The notes: generated by a model not told the origin, from the sequence alone. Counted from the stretch's first letter, positions 1 through 7,270 are shown. The stretch: 31,427 bases of DNA from Palsa-459 sp035510855 (GCA_035510855.1 DATKGG010000081.1:1-31427); one strand, 5' to 3'. Program-made: numbers and translations.

Positions 1-2
1 TG

Positions 3-479
3 CACGTCGTCGCCAATCTGCCCTACAACGTCGCGGTCCCGATCGTCATGCGGATCCTCACGGAGGTCCCGGCGGCCACCTCGCTGTTCGTCTTGGTCCA
101 AGCAGAGGTTGCCGAGCGGCTCGCGGCCGGGGCCGGTGAACCTGCCTACGGCGCGGTCTCCGCACGAGTCGCCTACTTCGCGAACGCGACGGTACGAGGG
201 CAGGTCCCGAGGACCGTGTTCGTGCCCGAGCCCAACGTCGACTCGTCGCTCATCTCGATCGAGCGCCGCAGCGAGCCAGCGGTGGACCCGAGCGAGGTCT
301 CACAAGAGCGGCTGTTCGAGGTCGTGGCGACCGCCTTCTCCCAGCGTCGCAAGATGCTGCGACGGTCACTCGCGGGTGTCGTCGACGACGGCGCCTTCGA
401 GCGCGCGGGCGTGCTGCCCACCCAGCGCCCCGAAGAGCTGGACGTCGCCGCCTTCGGCCGGCTCGCGGCGCGCCCGTGA
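3..479 (+). CDS. rsmA: 16S rRNA dimethyladenosine transferase RsmA (KsgA), C-terminal part
   Basis: The 5' end lies outside the window; the frame is open from base 3 and 158 codons are visible. The first residues contain NLPYNV, the conserved catalytic motif IV (NLPY) of the RsmA/KsgA and Dim1 family. This family dimethylates two adjacent adenosines near the 3' end of 16S rRNA using S-adenosylmethionine. Further on come FVLVQAEVAERLAA and VPEPNVDSSLISIERR, both typical of the family, and then the basic C-terminal helical part (FSQRRKMLRRSL) that contacts rRNA. The gene ends in TGA at 477-479 and overlaps the GTG of ispE by four bases (GTGA), which suggests translational coupling. The rsmA-ispE order is common in actinobacteria. 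Identification is secure; only the N-terminal methyl-donor motifs cannot be seen. Confidence 0.95.
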   Translation, partial: HVVANLPYNVAVPIVMRILTEVPAATSLFVLVQAEVAERLAAGAGEPAYGAVSARVAYFANATVRGQVPRTVFVPEPNVDSSLISIERRSEPAVDPSEVSQERLFEVVATAFSQRRKMLRRSLAGVVDDGAFERAGVLPTQRPEELDVAAFGRLAARP

Positions 480-1255
480 CCCAGGTCGCGGCGTACGCCA
501 AGCTCACCTGGTCGCTGCACGTCACCGGCGTGCGCCGCGACGGCCGGCACCTCCTCGAGGCCGAGATGGTCACGGTCGACCTCGCCGACACACTCGGGCT
601 GGAGGACACCGACGACGAGCCGAGGTTCTCGGCGCGCGCCGAGCCCCCGGCGGGCTCGACCGATGCGCAGCTCGGCGAGGACGACCTCATCCGACGCGCG
701 CTGCGCCTCGTTGGACGCCGAGCCCACGTCGAGCTCGTGAAGCGCATTCCAATGGGTGCGGGGCTCGGCGGCGGCTCGGCCGACGCCGCGGCCGTGCTTC
801 GCTGGGCGGGCGAGACGGATCCTCGCGTCGCGCTCGAGCTCGGCTCGGACGTGCCGTTCTGCTGCGTCGGCGGCCGCGCCGTCGTCCGTGGTGTCGGCGA
901 GCTCATCGAGCCGCTCACGCCGATCGCCCGCACCGTGACGCTCGCCATCCCGCCGATCCGCGTGGACACGACGTCGTGCTACCGCGCCTTCGACGAGCTC
1001 GACGGACGCCAGCAGCGCCACCCGCGCAACGACCTGACAGTGGCCGCGGAGCTCGTCGCCCCCGAGCTGGCCCCGATCCGTCAGGTCCTCGAGGTGCGCA
1101 CGGGCGCTGACTTCCTGCTCGCGGGCAGCGGGTCCACGCTCTTTTGCGAGGGCAACCCGCTCGGGCTTGGCGTCGGGTCGATCGAGGTCCTCGAGACGGA
1201 GGAGGGAGCGGTGCGGCTGCGGCTCGCCACGACGACGGGGAGCTTCGAGGTCTGA
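476..1255 (+). CDS. ispE: 4-diphosphocytidyl-2-C-methyl-D-erythritol kinase IspE
   Basis: This is the GHMP-family kinase that phosphorylates CDP-methylerythritol in the MEP pathway of isoprenoid precursor synthesis (cytosol). The 259-residue product opens with AKLTWSLHVTGVRRDGRH, matching the IspE substrate-binding signature with its conserved lysine (K9). The GHMP ATP loop PMGAGLGGGSADAAA lies at 92-106. LGSDVPFCCVGGRAVVRG follows, with the likely catalytic aspartate D125, and GSGSTLF near the C-terminus is the third GHMP motif. At 259 residues it is shorter than the usual 280-310, with the loss spread over loops and the C-terminus rather than in any motif. The GTG start overlaps the rsmA stop by four bases, which fixes the start and suggests co-transcription with rsmA. 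Confidence 0.95.
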   Translation: MTQVAAYAKLTWSLHVTGVRRDGRHLLEAEMVTVDLADTLGLEDTDDEPRFSARAEPPAGSTDAQLGEDDLIRRALRLVGRRAHVELVKRIPMGAGLGGGSADAAAVLRWAGETDPRVALELGSDVPFCCVGGRAVVRGVGELIEPLTPIARTVTLAIPPIRVDTTSCYRAFDELDGRQQRHPRNDLTVAAELVAPELAPIRQVLEVRTGADFLLAGSGSTLFCEGNPLGLGVGSIEVLETEEGAVRLRLATTTGSFEV

Positions 1256-1259
1256 GGCC

Positions 1260-1361
1260 CTACTTGCCGGCTGCCCTGCGCTGCCAGCGGGTCTTCTTCA
1301 GCATCTTTTTGTGCTTCTTCTTGCGCATCCGTTTGCGGCGCTTCTTGATGAGCGATCCCAT
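1260..1361 (-). CDS. Small basic ribosomal protein, bS22 / AURKAIP1-COX24 domain type (33 aa)
   Basis: The 33-codon gene encodes a very basic peptide beginning MGSLIKKRRKRMRKKKH and ending TRWQRRAAGK. This pattern (MGS-I-KKRRKRM-KKKH-K-L-KTR-QRR) is the actinobacterial protein annotated as an AURKAIP1/COX24-domain protein, seen in mycobacterial ribosome structures as small-subunit protein bS22. The ATG is at 1361-1359 and the TAG at 1262-1260. It also matches the C-terminal end of a much longer open frame reaching base 2081. The short reading is chosen because the family starts with MGS and because a -10 like TAGCGT lies ten bases upstream of the ATG. It is convergent with ispE with only four bases between the stop codons, and divergent from the VOC gene. 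Recognition rests on the characteristic sequence. Confidence 0.9.
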   Translation of the reverse strand: MGSLIKKRRKRMRKKKHKKMLKKTRWQRRAAGK

Positions 1362-1371
1362 GGCCTGTGGC

Positions 1372-1377
1372 ACGCTA
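1372..1377 (-). promoter_or_regulatory. Putative -10 box (TAGCGT) for the bS22 gene
   Basis: On the minus strand TAGCGT lies ten bases before the ATG at 1361, giving a predicted leader of only a few bases. It fits the actinobacterial TANNNT -10 pattern seen before several genes in this window. No clear -35 is visible. Confidence 0.45.
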
Positions 1378-1481
1378 GTTGCCGTCCACCACTTGCCGCC
1401 AACCAGCTGCTGGCGGACACGGAACGAGGAGTCCCACGTGCACGCTGTCGTGACGCCGGGTGCTGCAGGACGAGCAGGGTC

Positions 1482-1862
1482 GTGACGGCGCCGCTGCTCG
1501 TCCGTCTCGACCACGTCCAGCTCGCGATGCCCGCGGGCAAGGAGCCCGAGGCGATCGCCTTCTACGAAGGGGTCCTCGGCCTGCGCCATGTGCCGAAGCC
1601 CCCGGTCCTCGCGACGAGGGGCGGGTGCTGGTTCGAGAGCGGCGCGGTCGTGGTGCATCTCGGCGTTGACCCGAGCTTCATCCCGGCGACCAAGGCGCAC
1701 CCCGCGTTCGTCGTCGACGACCTCGACGCGTTGGCCCAGGTCCTTGCTGCCGCGGGCGTGCCGCTCACCTACGACGATGCGCTCGAGGGCGTGCGCCGTG
1801 GCTACGTGGCAGATCCGTTCGGCAATCGCATCGAGCTCATCGAGGAGACACAAGCTCGCTGA
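1482..1862 (+). CDS. VOC-fold protein (glyoxalase/bleomycin-resistance/dioxygenase superfamily)
   Basis: The 126-residue product has one vicinal-oxygen-chelate module. It starts with LDHVQLAMP (candidate metal ligand H11), continues with FYEGVLGLRHVPKP and VVVHLGVDP (H59), and ends with GYVADPFGNRIELIEE (E118). The DPFGNRIEL ending and the H/H/E ligand pattern are typical of the superfamily, which includes metal-dependent lyases, epimerases and dioxygenases as well as resistance proteins that only bind ligand. The GTG at 1482 is chosen because the fold begins immediately after it and a purine-rich GAGCAGG lies upstream; the frame stays open further upstream without recognisable similarity. 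It is a single gene, convergent with the two-component operon. The substrate cannot be told from the sequence. Confidence 0.8.
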   Translation: MTAPLLVRLDHVQLAMPAGKEPEAIAFYEGVLGLRHVPKPPVLATRGGCWFESGAVVVHLGVDPSFIPATKAHPAFVVDDLDALAQVLAAAGVPLTYDDALEGVRRGYVADPFGNRIELIEETQAR

Positions 1863-2258
1863 TCGAGGTCGCGCCTGCCAGGCCGTGGCGTCGCGAAGCG
1901 CGGGAGAAGGTGACCGGCCGGCGACGGGCGCTGGGGTGACGCCCGCCCGCCGGCCAGTCGAAAGTGCCCGCCGCTCAGCTGCGAGCCTGGTCGCTGTGGG
2001 GGAGGCGACACCGGCTCGAAGCCGACTGTGGAGCGTGCGACGGACCCGAGCTCGGCACCAGACAGCACGACTGCCCGGCACGGCCCACCAGGGTGGTGCG
2101 GCGGACTCGATTGGGGTCTCGAGCGCTGCGGTGGGCGTCGTGTTGGCTTGCCGTCACTGCCTGGTGCACGTCGGACTCCTGCACTGTATGGATTCCGTTG
2201 ATCCCACAAGTGTCGCGGCGCGCGGTAAGCCAACGCGGTGCGGACCGTAAGAAAGCCG
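1863..2258. other. Convergent intergenic region of about 400 bases without a recognisable gene
   Basis: The stretch lies between the ends of the VOC gene and the sensor kinase gene. It holds the hairpin at 1916-1955. Open frames crossing it have no recognisable domain and no convincing ribosome binding site. I saw no match to tRNA, RNase P RNA or 6C RNA signatures. It is long for a convergent gap in this compact segment, so an unrecognised small RNA is possible. Confidence 0.4.
1916..1955 (+). terminator. Strong GC-rich hairpin after the VOC gene, possible intrinsic terminator
   Basis: GGCCGGCG at 1916-1923 pairs perfectly with CGCCGGCC at 1948-1955. Inside it, GGGCG at 1926-1930 pairs with CGCCC at 1940-1944 around a nine-base loop. 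It lies about 55 bases after the VOC stop in a convergent region. No T-run follows, so it would be an actinobacterial I-shaped (tail-less) terminator at best. Because it is symmetrical it could act on both strands. Confidence 0.5.
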
Positions 2259-3635
2259 TCAGAAACCCGAGGCAGCGTTCCGCGGGGGGAGTCGGAGCTC
2301 GAATCGCGCCCCGCCGAGGCTCGAGCTCCGCGCGGCCGTGACGGTCCCGCCGGCGCCCTCGGTGACCTGGGCCACGATCGCGAGCCCGAGGCCCGAGCCG
2401 GGCAGGCCGCGGGCGTGCGAGGAGCGGTAGAAGCGGTCGAAGACGAACGGCACGTCGGACTCGTCGATCCCCGGCCCGTCGTCGTCGACGGTGACGACCC
2501 CGCCCCGGCACGTCACCGCGACGTGCCCGCCACTCGGGCTGAACTTGATCGCGTTGTCGAGCAGGTTCCCGACCGCCCGGGTGACGCGCTCGCGCGACGC
2601 GTGGACCGGGCTCGGCTCGACGTCGACGTCGACCGACACGTGCTTGGTCCTCGCGTGGGTCTCGGCGATCTCGGCGCACTCGCTCACGAGCTCGGCGAGG
2701 TCGAAGTCCGTGGCCGGCTCGACCGTGTGCTCGCCGCGGGCGAGCTCGGTGAGGTCGCCGACGAGCCTCGTCAGCTCGTCGACCTGGGTCACCATGTCGA
2801 CGGACAGCTGGGCGACGTCCTGGGGATCGAGCTCGTCGATGCGGCTGAGTACCTGGGCGTTGGCGCGCAGGCTCGTGAGCGGCGTCCGCAGCTCGTGGCT
2901 GGCGTCCAAGATCAACTGTCGCTGCGCGTCCTGGGATCCCTCGAGCGCAGCGAGCAGCCGGTTGAAGGCGCGTCGCAGTCGTCCCAGCTCGTCGCGCGAG
3001 CCCTCGTTCATCCGATGCGACACGTCGAGGGTGGTCGCCACCTCTTCGATGTCGCTCGTCGTCTCTGCGAGCGGGACCAGCGCCGCCCTCGCGGCGAGCC
3101 ACCCGAAGAGCGCCGCGACCAGCACGCCGAAGGCAGCGAGCACCACGAGGTAGTCGCCGAGCGAGCGCAGCCGGTCCTCGACACCCTGGAAGGACTCGAC
3201 CAGGACGAGCGCGACGGGGCTCCCGAGCTCGACGGTCCCGGCCGGGTCGTACCCGGCTAAGTAGGTCCCCGCGGGGATCGGCTCGATGAGCTCGCGCAGC
3301 GCGTCGCCCCTCACGTCGTAGATGGTCCGGAACTGTGCGGTCTGCTTGCCCGACGCCACCTGGGTGATCGTCTGGTCGATCGGGAGGCAGTGACCCTCCA
3401 GGTTGGAGAAGGCGCAGCGGCCCACGGGGCTCACGAGCATGATGCCGAAGCCCGGGATGTTCGCCGGCCGCAGCACGGGGGGCGTGGACATCGCATGGTA
3501 GGCGCCGGTGAGCGACGAGTCAGCCGAGCCGATGAGCGCGTCGCGTGCCTCTCGATACGACACGAAGCAGGCGAGCGCGACGGCGATCGCGACGACGATC
3601 GCCGCGGCGAAGCTCACCCTCGTGCGGAAGCTCAC
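2259..3635 (-). CDS. Membrane sensor histidine kinase (MprB/PrrB-like)
   Basis: The 458-residue protein has the order of a classic OmpR-partner sensor kinase. A first membrane segment lies at about 8-25, an extracytoplasmic domain of roughly 135 residues follows, and a second membrane segment lies at about 163-184. Next come a HAMP linker (about 185-240), the dimerisation/phosphoacceptor helix DASHELRTPLTSLRANAQ with H247, and a HATPase domain with N box NLLDNAIKFSPSGG (about 358), G1 box DDDGPGIDESD (about 384), an F-region FDRFYRSS and G2 box GSGLGLAIV (about 414). All catalytic boxes are intact. It overlaps the upstream response regulator gene by four bases, so the two are co-translated. 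The architecture resembles mycobacterial MprB and PrrB. The sensory domain carries two cysteines (RCAFSNLEGHC) that could form a disulfide. The stimulus is unknown. Confidence 0.93.
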   Translation of the reverse strand: MSFRTRVSFAAAIVVAIAVALACFVSYREARDALIGSADSSLTGAYHAMSTPPVLRPANIPGFGIMLVSPVGRCAFSNLEGHCLPIDQTITQVASGKQTAQFRTIYDVRGDALRELIEPIPAGTYLAGYDPAGTVELGSPVALVLVESFQGVEDRLRSLGDYLVVLAAFGVLVAALFGWLAARAALVPLAETTSDIEEVATTLDVSHRMNEGSRDELGRLRRAFNRLLAALEGSQDAQRQLILDASHELRTPLTSLRANAQVLSRIDELDPQDVAQLSVDMVTQVDELTRLVGDLTELARGEHTVEPATDFDLAELVSECAEIAETHARTKHVSVDVDVEPSPVHASRERVTRAVGNLLDNAIKFSPSGGHVAVTCRGGVVTVDDDGPGIDESDVPFVFDRFYRSSHARGLPGSGLGLAIVAQVTEGAGGTVTAARSSSLGGARFELRLPPRNAASGF

Positions 3636-4309
3636 GGCTCTCTGAGCACGTACCCGACCCCGCGCACCGTGTGCAGCAGCCGGTCCTCGTCACCCTCCTC
3701 GAGCTTGCGACGCAAGTAGCCCACGTAGACCGCGAGCGAGTTGGTGCCGGTGTCGAAGTTGTAGCCCCAGACCCGGTCGAGGATGACGTCACGGGTGAGC
3801 ACCTGTCGAGGGTGCCGCAAGAAGAGCTCGAGGAGGTCGAACTCGACCCGCGTGAGCGTGAAAGTCCGCTCGGCACGCTTGGCGTCCCTCGTCGAGAGGT
3901 TGAGCGACAGGTCGGCGAACCGGAGCAAGTCGCCCTCGCCGTCGGACGGGCCGCGTCGACGAAGCAGCGCCCGGAGCCTCGCGAACAGCTCGGCGAGGTC
4001 GAACGGCTTGACCAGGTAGTCGTCCGCTCCCGCGTCAAGCCCCGCCACGCGGTCGTTGACGGCGTCGCGCGCGGTGACCATGAGGATGGGCGTGGCGTCC
4101 CCGCTCGAGCGGACCCGCTTGCAGATCTCGACTCCGTCGACGTCGGGCAGGCCAAGGTCGAGGATGATCGCGTCGGGCGCGGACACCTGGAGCGAGCGGA
4201 TCGCCGACAGGCCCTCTTCGTGCAGCTCTGCCTCGTAGCCCTCGAGTCGGAGCGCGCGCGACAGTGAGTTGCGAACGGCTGCGTCGTCCTCGACGACGAG
4301 GATCCTCAT
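3632..4309 (-). CDS. OmpR/PhoB-family response regulator (MprA/PrrA-like)
   Basis: The 225-residue regulator starts MRILVVEDDAAVR (acidic pocket). Phosphoacceptor D51 is in IILDLGLPDVDGVE, a conserved threonine in MVTARD (about 79), and K101 in DYLVKPFDLAEL. The C-terminal winged-helix domain (about 127-225) has FTLTRVEFDLLELFLRHPRQV, RDVILDRVWGY and the recognition segment VYVGYLRRKLEE, followed by LLHTVRGVGYVLRE. It is therefore a complete receiver plus DNA-binding regulator. The kinase gene follows with a four-base overlap. The ATG at 4309 itself overlaps, as ATGA, the stop of a 37-codon small ORF upstream, so translation may depend on that ORF. Targets are unknown. Confidence 0.95.
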   Translation of the reverse strand: MRILVVEDDAAVRNSLSRALRLEGYEAELHEEGLSAIRSLQVSAPDAIILDLGLPDVDGVEICKRVRSSGDATPILMVTARDAVNDRVAGLDAGADDYLVKPFDLAELFARLRALLRRRGPSDGEGDLLRFADLSLNLSTRDAKRAERTFTLTRVEFDLLELFLRHPRQVLTRDVILDRVWGYNFDTGTNSLAVYVGYLRRKLEEGDEDRLLHTVRGVGYVLREP

Positions 4310-4419
4310 CTCGACGACCCCCGCATCGAAGCGAGCCTACCGAGCAGCCCTGGGAAGTATCGGCGCTCGAGCAGGGCGATCCCGGGCAGCAGCGCCGTCG
4401 GGGTGTGGTCACGGCGCAT
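4306..4419 (-). CDS. Small ORF (37 aa) coupled to the response regulator gene
   Basis: On the minus strand an ATG at 4419 follows a near-perfect ribosome binding site (GAGGAGG at 4430-4424, four bases before the start). It opens a 37-codon frame that ends in TGA at 4308-4306, inside an ATGA overlap with the response regulator start. The peptide begins MRRDHTPTALLPGIALL and ends LGRLASMRGSSR; it is basic with a short hydrophobic stretch. I do not recognise a family. The binding site strength and the ATGA junction make a translated leader or a small protein of the same operon likely. The alternative is that the binding site serves no product, but the response regulator has no other good site of its own. 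No homologue evidence is available here. Confidence 0.6.
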   Translation of the reverse strand: MRRDHTPTALLPGIALLERRYFPGLLGRLASMRGSSR

Positions 4420-4423
4420 GGGT

Positions 4424-4430
4424 CCTCCTC
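4424..4430 (-). promoter_or_regulatory. Strong Shine-Dalgarno (GAGGAGG) of the small ORF
   Basis: GAGGAGG on the minus strand lies four bases before the ATG at 4419. It is among the best ribosome binding sites in the window. It decides the small-ORF start, and through the ATGA overlap it probably also feeds ribosomes to the response regulator. Confidence 0.6.
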
Positions 4431-4547
4431 GTCGAAGCGCATCTTCGCGTGCGGCGCTAAGTCACGCCGCAGCATCGCCTAAGAGCGCGAGAAGAATCGT
4501 GCGCGAGCCGGCGCCAGCTGCGCCGCAGTGAGCGATCGGGTCATTGG

Positions 4548-4553
4548 TACGGT
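4548..4553 (+). promoter_or_regulatory. Putative -10 box (TACGGT) for tRNA-Gln
   Basis: TACGGT lies about 55 bases upstream of the mature tRNA-Gln end and matches the TANNNT pattern. The predicted leader between it and the tRNA contains the hairpin TGCCCGC (4554-4560) / GCGGGCA (4575-4581). No clear -35 is visible. Confidence 0.35.
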
Positions 4554-4608
4554 TGCCCGCACGGCTCGGGGAGCGCGGGCACGATCATGACGCGCGACGC
4601 GGCGTCGA

Positions 4609-4681
4609 TGGCGGGTAGTTCAATTGGCAGAACGACGGACTTTGGATCCGTAGGTTGGAGGTTCGAGCCCTCCCCCGCCAG
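4609..4681 (+). tRNA. tRNA-Gln(UUG)
   Basis: A full cloverleaf folds. The acceptor stem is TGGCGGG (4609-4615) with CCCGCCA (4674-4680) and discriminator G4681. The D-arm is GTTC/GAAC around AATTGGCA. The anticodon stem ACGGA/TCCGT encloses the loop CTTTGGA, giving anticodon TTG. The T-arm is GGAGG, TTCGAGC, CCTCC. The anticodon reads CAA glutamine codons. The 3' CCA is not encoded, so it must be added after transcription. Confidence 0.95.
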
Positions 4682-4982
4682 CTCGTCGCGCCAGCCAGTG
4701 TGGCCGATCACGGCACGGTTCGATTCGTTCGCGGCGAACCGGGGGCTCAGTGTCAAGCTCTCGCGTCGAGTTGTCCGCTCGTGGACGACACGTGATCGAC
4801 GTGCGAGCAGCACGCGACAGCTGGGTGCAAAGCCGTCGGCATGACGGTGTGCGACATGCATGTGCGTGAGGGTGACCGCACCACACGATGTCGTACCCAA
4901 CTGCGTCGTTGACAAACCTCGTGTGCGACGGACGTAGAACCTCGTTCGTGTTCGATACGCGCAGGCGCGCGATACTGGGTGT
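4682..4982. other. Intergenic region of about 300 bases after tRNA-Gln
   Basis: No gene is supported here. The stretch contains a consensus-like TTGACA at 4909-4914 and TAGAAC at 4935-4940. Their 20-base spacing is wide for a standard promoter. A GATACT at 4971-4976 lies six bases before the GTG at 4983 and is the better candidate -10 for the small gene that follows. Confidence 0.35.
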
Positions 4983-5189
4983 GTGATCGACGACGGCTAC
5001 CTCCAAGCTGTGCGAATCCTTGAGCAGCTGCGAGCCGACCTCGACCGAATCGCGAACGCGGAGCCCGGCACCGAGGCCCATCGAAAGTCGATCACCCGGT
5101 ACACCTCGACGTACGCGAAGCTCGGACGGAGCGCCTATACGAAGCACGTCCCGTTCCCCATTCCCGAGAATCGAACGCTGCATGAGTGA
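4983..5189 (+). CDS. Hypothetical protein, 68 aa
   Basis: A GTG at 4983 opens 68 codons. The product begins MIDDGYLQAVRILEQLRADL, is predicted mostly helical in its first half, and ends in a short proline-containing tail (VPFPIPENRTLHE). I recognise no family. Support for expression is modest: a GATACT box lies six bases before the GTG, as in other apparently leaderless genes in this window, and the amino-acid composition (charged helix, few arginine runs) looks more like a protein than the shadow frames do. It is convergent with the hydrolase gene and separated from it by 57 bases. It could be a non-coding frame. Confidence 0.5.
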   Translation: MIDDGYLQAVRILEQLRADLDRIANAEPGTEAHRKSITRYTSTYAKLGRSAYTKHVPFPIPENRTLHE

Positions 5190-5246
5190 GCTGCCGCGGT
5201 GCATCCGCGATGCGGGCACGCCGCGACGCCCGCTCGGTAAGGCTCC

Positions 5247-6143
5247 CTAGAAGTCGAGGAACCTGTCGAGCACGTCGGCGAGGACGAGCGGCTGGTCCCC
5301 TTGGACGGAGTGGCCGCTGTCGGCCACCTGGACGATCGACGCCGACGGCTGTCGGCGTCGGAACTCTGCTTCGTCCTGATCGTCGACGACCGAGCCGGGT
5401 CCCATCGCCCGAACGAGGAGGACCGGCACGCGAACGCCTGACAGCTGGTCCCACATCGCGGCGGGGTCGAGCGAGCGCGCGTCGCTCGGCGGATCGAAGC
5501 GCTGATGACGCCACATCCAGGTTTCATCGTCGAGCTGCACTGCGTTGTGCAGCACGCCGCGACGAAGTGAGCTTTCTGAGCGCGACGGATTGTGCGCCAC
5601 CGTTCGCGCAACGAGTTCGTCGAGGCTTGAGAAGGTCTTTGGGCCGTTCACGAACGCGGTGATGTGACCTGACTTCTCCGACGTCAGCCCTGGGGTCACG
5701 TCGATCATCCCGAGGCGATCCACGAGGTCCGGTGCGAGCGCCGCGATCGCCAGGGCGACGAGACCTCCGAGCGACATCCCCACGACAGGTACTCGCTCGA
5801 TGTCGAGCGCACCGAGCGCGGCGACGACGTCTCGCGCGTGTCCGGGAACGTCGCTCATCGCGCCCGGTGCGCCGTCGGAATGACCATGTCCGGGAAGATC
5901 GATGGCGACGAGCGGTCGGCGCAGCGCGAGCGCGACGGTGTCGTAGGTGTGCGCGTTCTGCGCCCCGCCGTGCAGCAAGACGAGCTCGGGAGCCGTGGCG
6001 CCCCATCGCAGGGCGCTCAGCCGGCGCCCAGGAGCGACCTCGAGGTGGAGCCGCTCGACGTGAGGCGCGGCGCCATAGGGCAGTGCCCACTCCGCGGCGT
6101 TCTCATGGAACATTGAGAACTCGTCGTATCGGACCTTGGCCAC
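5247..6143 (-). CDS. Alpha/beta-hydrolase fold protein
   Basis: The 298-residue product has the oxyanion-hole segment LVLLHGGAQNAHTYD, the strand LVAIDLPGHGHSDG, and the nucleophile elbow VVGMSLGGLVALA with the catalytic serine. VRVPVLLVRAMGPGSVVDDQD carries the likely acid, and DSGHSVQGDQP carries the catalytic histidine. This is a standard alpha/beta hydrolase such as an esterase, epoxide hydrolase or C-C hydrolase; the substrate is not evident. The frame is open to 6230, but that longer reading would run into glmU. The GTG at 6143 is preferred because a TAGCCT -10 box lies seven bases before it, suggesting leaderless transcription. An ATG ten codons further in is the next alternative. The gene is divergent from glmU. 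Confidence 0.85.
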   Translation of the reverse strand: MAKVRYDEFSMFHENAAEWALPYGAAPHVERLHLEVAPGRRLSALRWGATAPELVLLHGGAQNAHTYDTVALALRRPLVAIDLPGHGHSDGAPGAMSDVPGHARDVVAALGALDIERVPVVGMSLGGLVALAIAALAPDLVDRLGMIDVTPGLTSEKSGHITAFVNGPKTFSSLDELVARTVAHNPSRSESSLRRGVLHNAVQLDDETWMWRHQRFDPPSDARSLDPAAMWDQLSGVRVPVLLVRAMGPGSVVDDQDEAEFRRRQPSASIVQVADSGHSVQGDQPLVLADVLDRFLDF

Positions 6144-6150
6144 AGAGTCG

Positions 6151-6156
6151 AGGCTA
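6151..6156 (-). promoter_or_regulatory. Putative -10 box (TAGCCT) for the hydrolase gene, leaderless start
   Basis: TAGCCT on the minus strand is separated by seven bases from the GTG at 6143. A transcript would begin at or next to the start codon. This decides the start of the hydrolase gene. Confidence 0.5.
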
Positions 6157-6184
6157 GGCCCCCTCGTCCTGCTAGAGAAGAGAC

Positions 6185-7270
6185 ATGGCAGGTCTCCGTG
6201 CAATCGTGCTCGCAGCGGGCGAGGGCACACGGATGCGCTCGCAGCGGCCGAAGCCGCTGCACCACATCTGCGGCCGCCCGATGGTCCTCCATGTCATCGA
6301 CGCGGTGAGCCAGCTCAAAGTCGACCGCGTCGTCGTCGTCGTCGGCCACGAGGCCGAGTGGGTGGTCAAATCGCTCACCGACCGGTCCCCGCCGGGCCTC
6401 GAGATCGAGTTCGTGGAGCAGCCTGAGCAGCTCGGGACCGGGCACGCGGTGAGCATCGCGCTCGAGAGCTTCGACGTGGCAGACGACGATGACGACGACG
6501 TGCTCATCGTCCCCGGCGACGTGCCGCTCCTGCGGTCCGAGATACTCACGTCGCTCGTTGACGACCACCTCGCCGGTGGCCATGCCCTCACGGTGCTCAC
6601 GACGACGCTCGACGACCCGACTGGCTATGGCCGTGTGATCCACGGTCGCGACGGGGCGGTCGCGCGAGTTGTCGAGGAGCTCGACGCGAGCAGCGAGGAG
6701 CGCGGAGTCCACGAGGTCAACACGTCGATCTTCCTCCTCAAGATGGCGCTCTTGGGCCCTGCGCTGCGGCGGCTCGACCGCACGAACTCCCAGTCGGAGT
6801 ACTACCTGACGGACATCGTCGGGGTCCTCTACAACGCCGGTCACATGACGCGAGCGTCGTCGACCGACGACGTCGCCGCGGTGGCCGGCGTGAACGACCG
6901 CGTCCAGCTGGCTGCGGCTGAGGCCGAGCTTCGCCGGCGGATCAACGAGCGGTGGATGCGTCGGGGGGTCACGATGTGGGACCCGGCGTCGACCTACGTC
7001 GATGCCGACGTCGAGCTCGCCGAGGACGTCTCCTTGCTGCCCGGGACGATCGTGAAGGGCGCCTGCCGGATCGGCGCGGGGGCCCAGGTCGGCCCAGGGG
7101 CGCTGCTCGTCGACGTCGTGGTCGGTGCGCACGCCCAGGTCGGCACGGTCCACGCGACGAGCGCGCGGATCGGCGAGGACGCAGAGGTCGGCTCCTTCAG
7201 CGTCCTCGGGCCCGGCACGGACGTGCCCTCGGGGGCTCGGATCGCGCCGCACTCGACACTCGGGCTGTAG
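6185..7270 (+). CDS. glmU: GlmU-type UDP-GlcNAc pyrophosphorylase with shortened left-handed beta-helix
   Basis: The N-terminal nucleotidyltransferase domain is complete. It has LAAGEGTRMRSQRPKPLH (9-26, with K23), GTGHAVSIAL, VPGDVPLLR with the metal-binding aspartate, GYGRVI, HEVNTSIFLL and VAGVNDRVQLA. This domain makes UDP-N-acetylglucosamine from GlcNAc-1-phosphate and UTP for peptidoglycan. A beta-helix follows from about residue 265 (GACRIGAGAQVGPGALL, ARIGEDAEVGSFSVLG) but the protein stops at 361. Full GlmU is about 450-490 residues, and the acetyltransferase active site lies in the missing part. No frame in the next bases continues it, and prs starts 41 bases later, so this is not an obvious frameshift. 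The ATG at 6185 follows a purine-rich GAGAAGAGAC. Acetyl transfer to glucosamine-1-phosphate would have to be done by another protein. Confidence 0.88.
   Translation: MAGLRAIVLAAGEGTRMRSQRPKPLHHICGRPMVLHVIDAVSQLKVDRVVVVVGHEAEWVVKSLTDRSPPGLEIEFVEQPEQLGTGHAVSIALESFDVADDDDDDVLIVPGDVPLLRSEILTSLVDDHLAGGHALTVLTTTLDDPTGYGRVIHGRDGAVARVVEELDASSEERGVHEVNTSIFLLKMALLGPALRRLDRTNSQSEYYLTDIVGVLYNAGHMTRASSTDDVAAVAGVNDRVQLAAAEAELRRRINERWMRRGVTMWDPASTYVDADVELAEDVSLLPGTIVKGACRIGAGAQVGPGALLVDVVVGAHAQVGTVHATSARIGEDAEVGSFSVLGPGTDVPSGARIAPHSTLGL

Noticed and set aside
1260..2081. Minus-strand 273-codon protein ending in the basic bS22-like sequence
   Set aside because: Only the last 33 codons match a family, the family starts exactly at the internal MGS, and a -10 box lies before it.
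4909..4940. TTGACA/TAGAAC as a promoter for the 68-residue gene
   Set aside because: The 20-base spacing is too wide for a standard promoter; the GATACT box nearer the start is preferred, though neither is certain.
5247..6230. Longer hydrolase start at 6230
   Set aside because: It would overlap the glmU start and promoter; the first 29 residues are unlike the family, and a leaderless start at 6143 is better supported.
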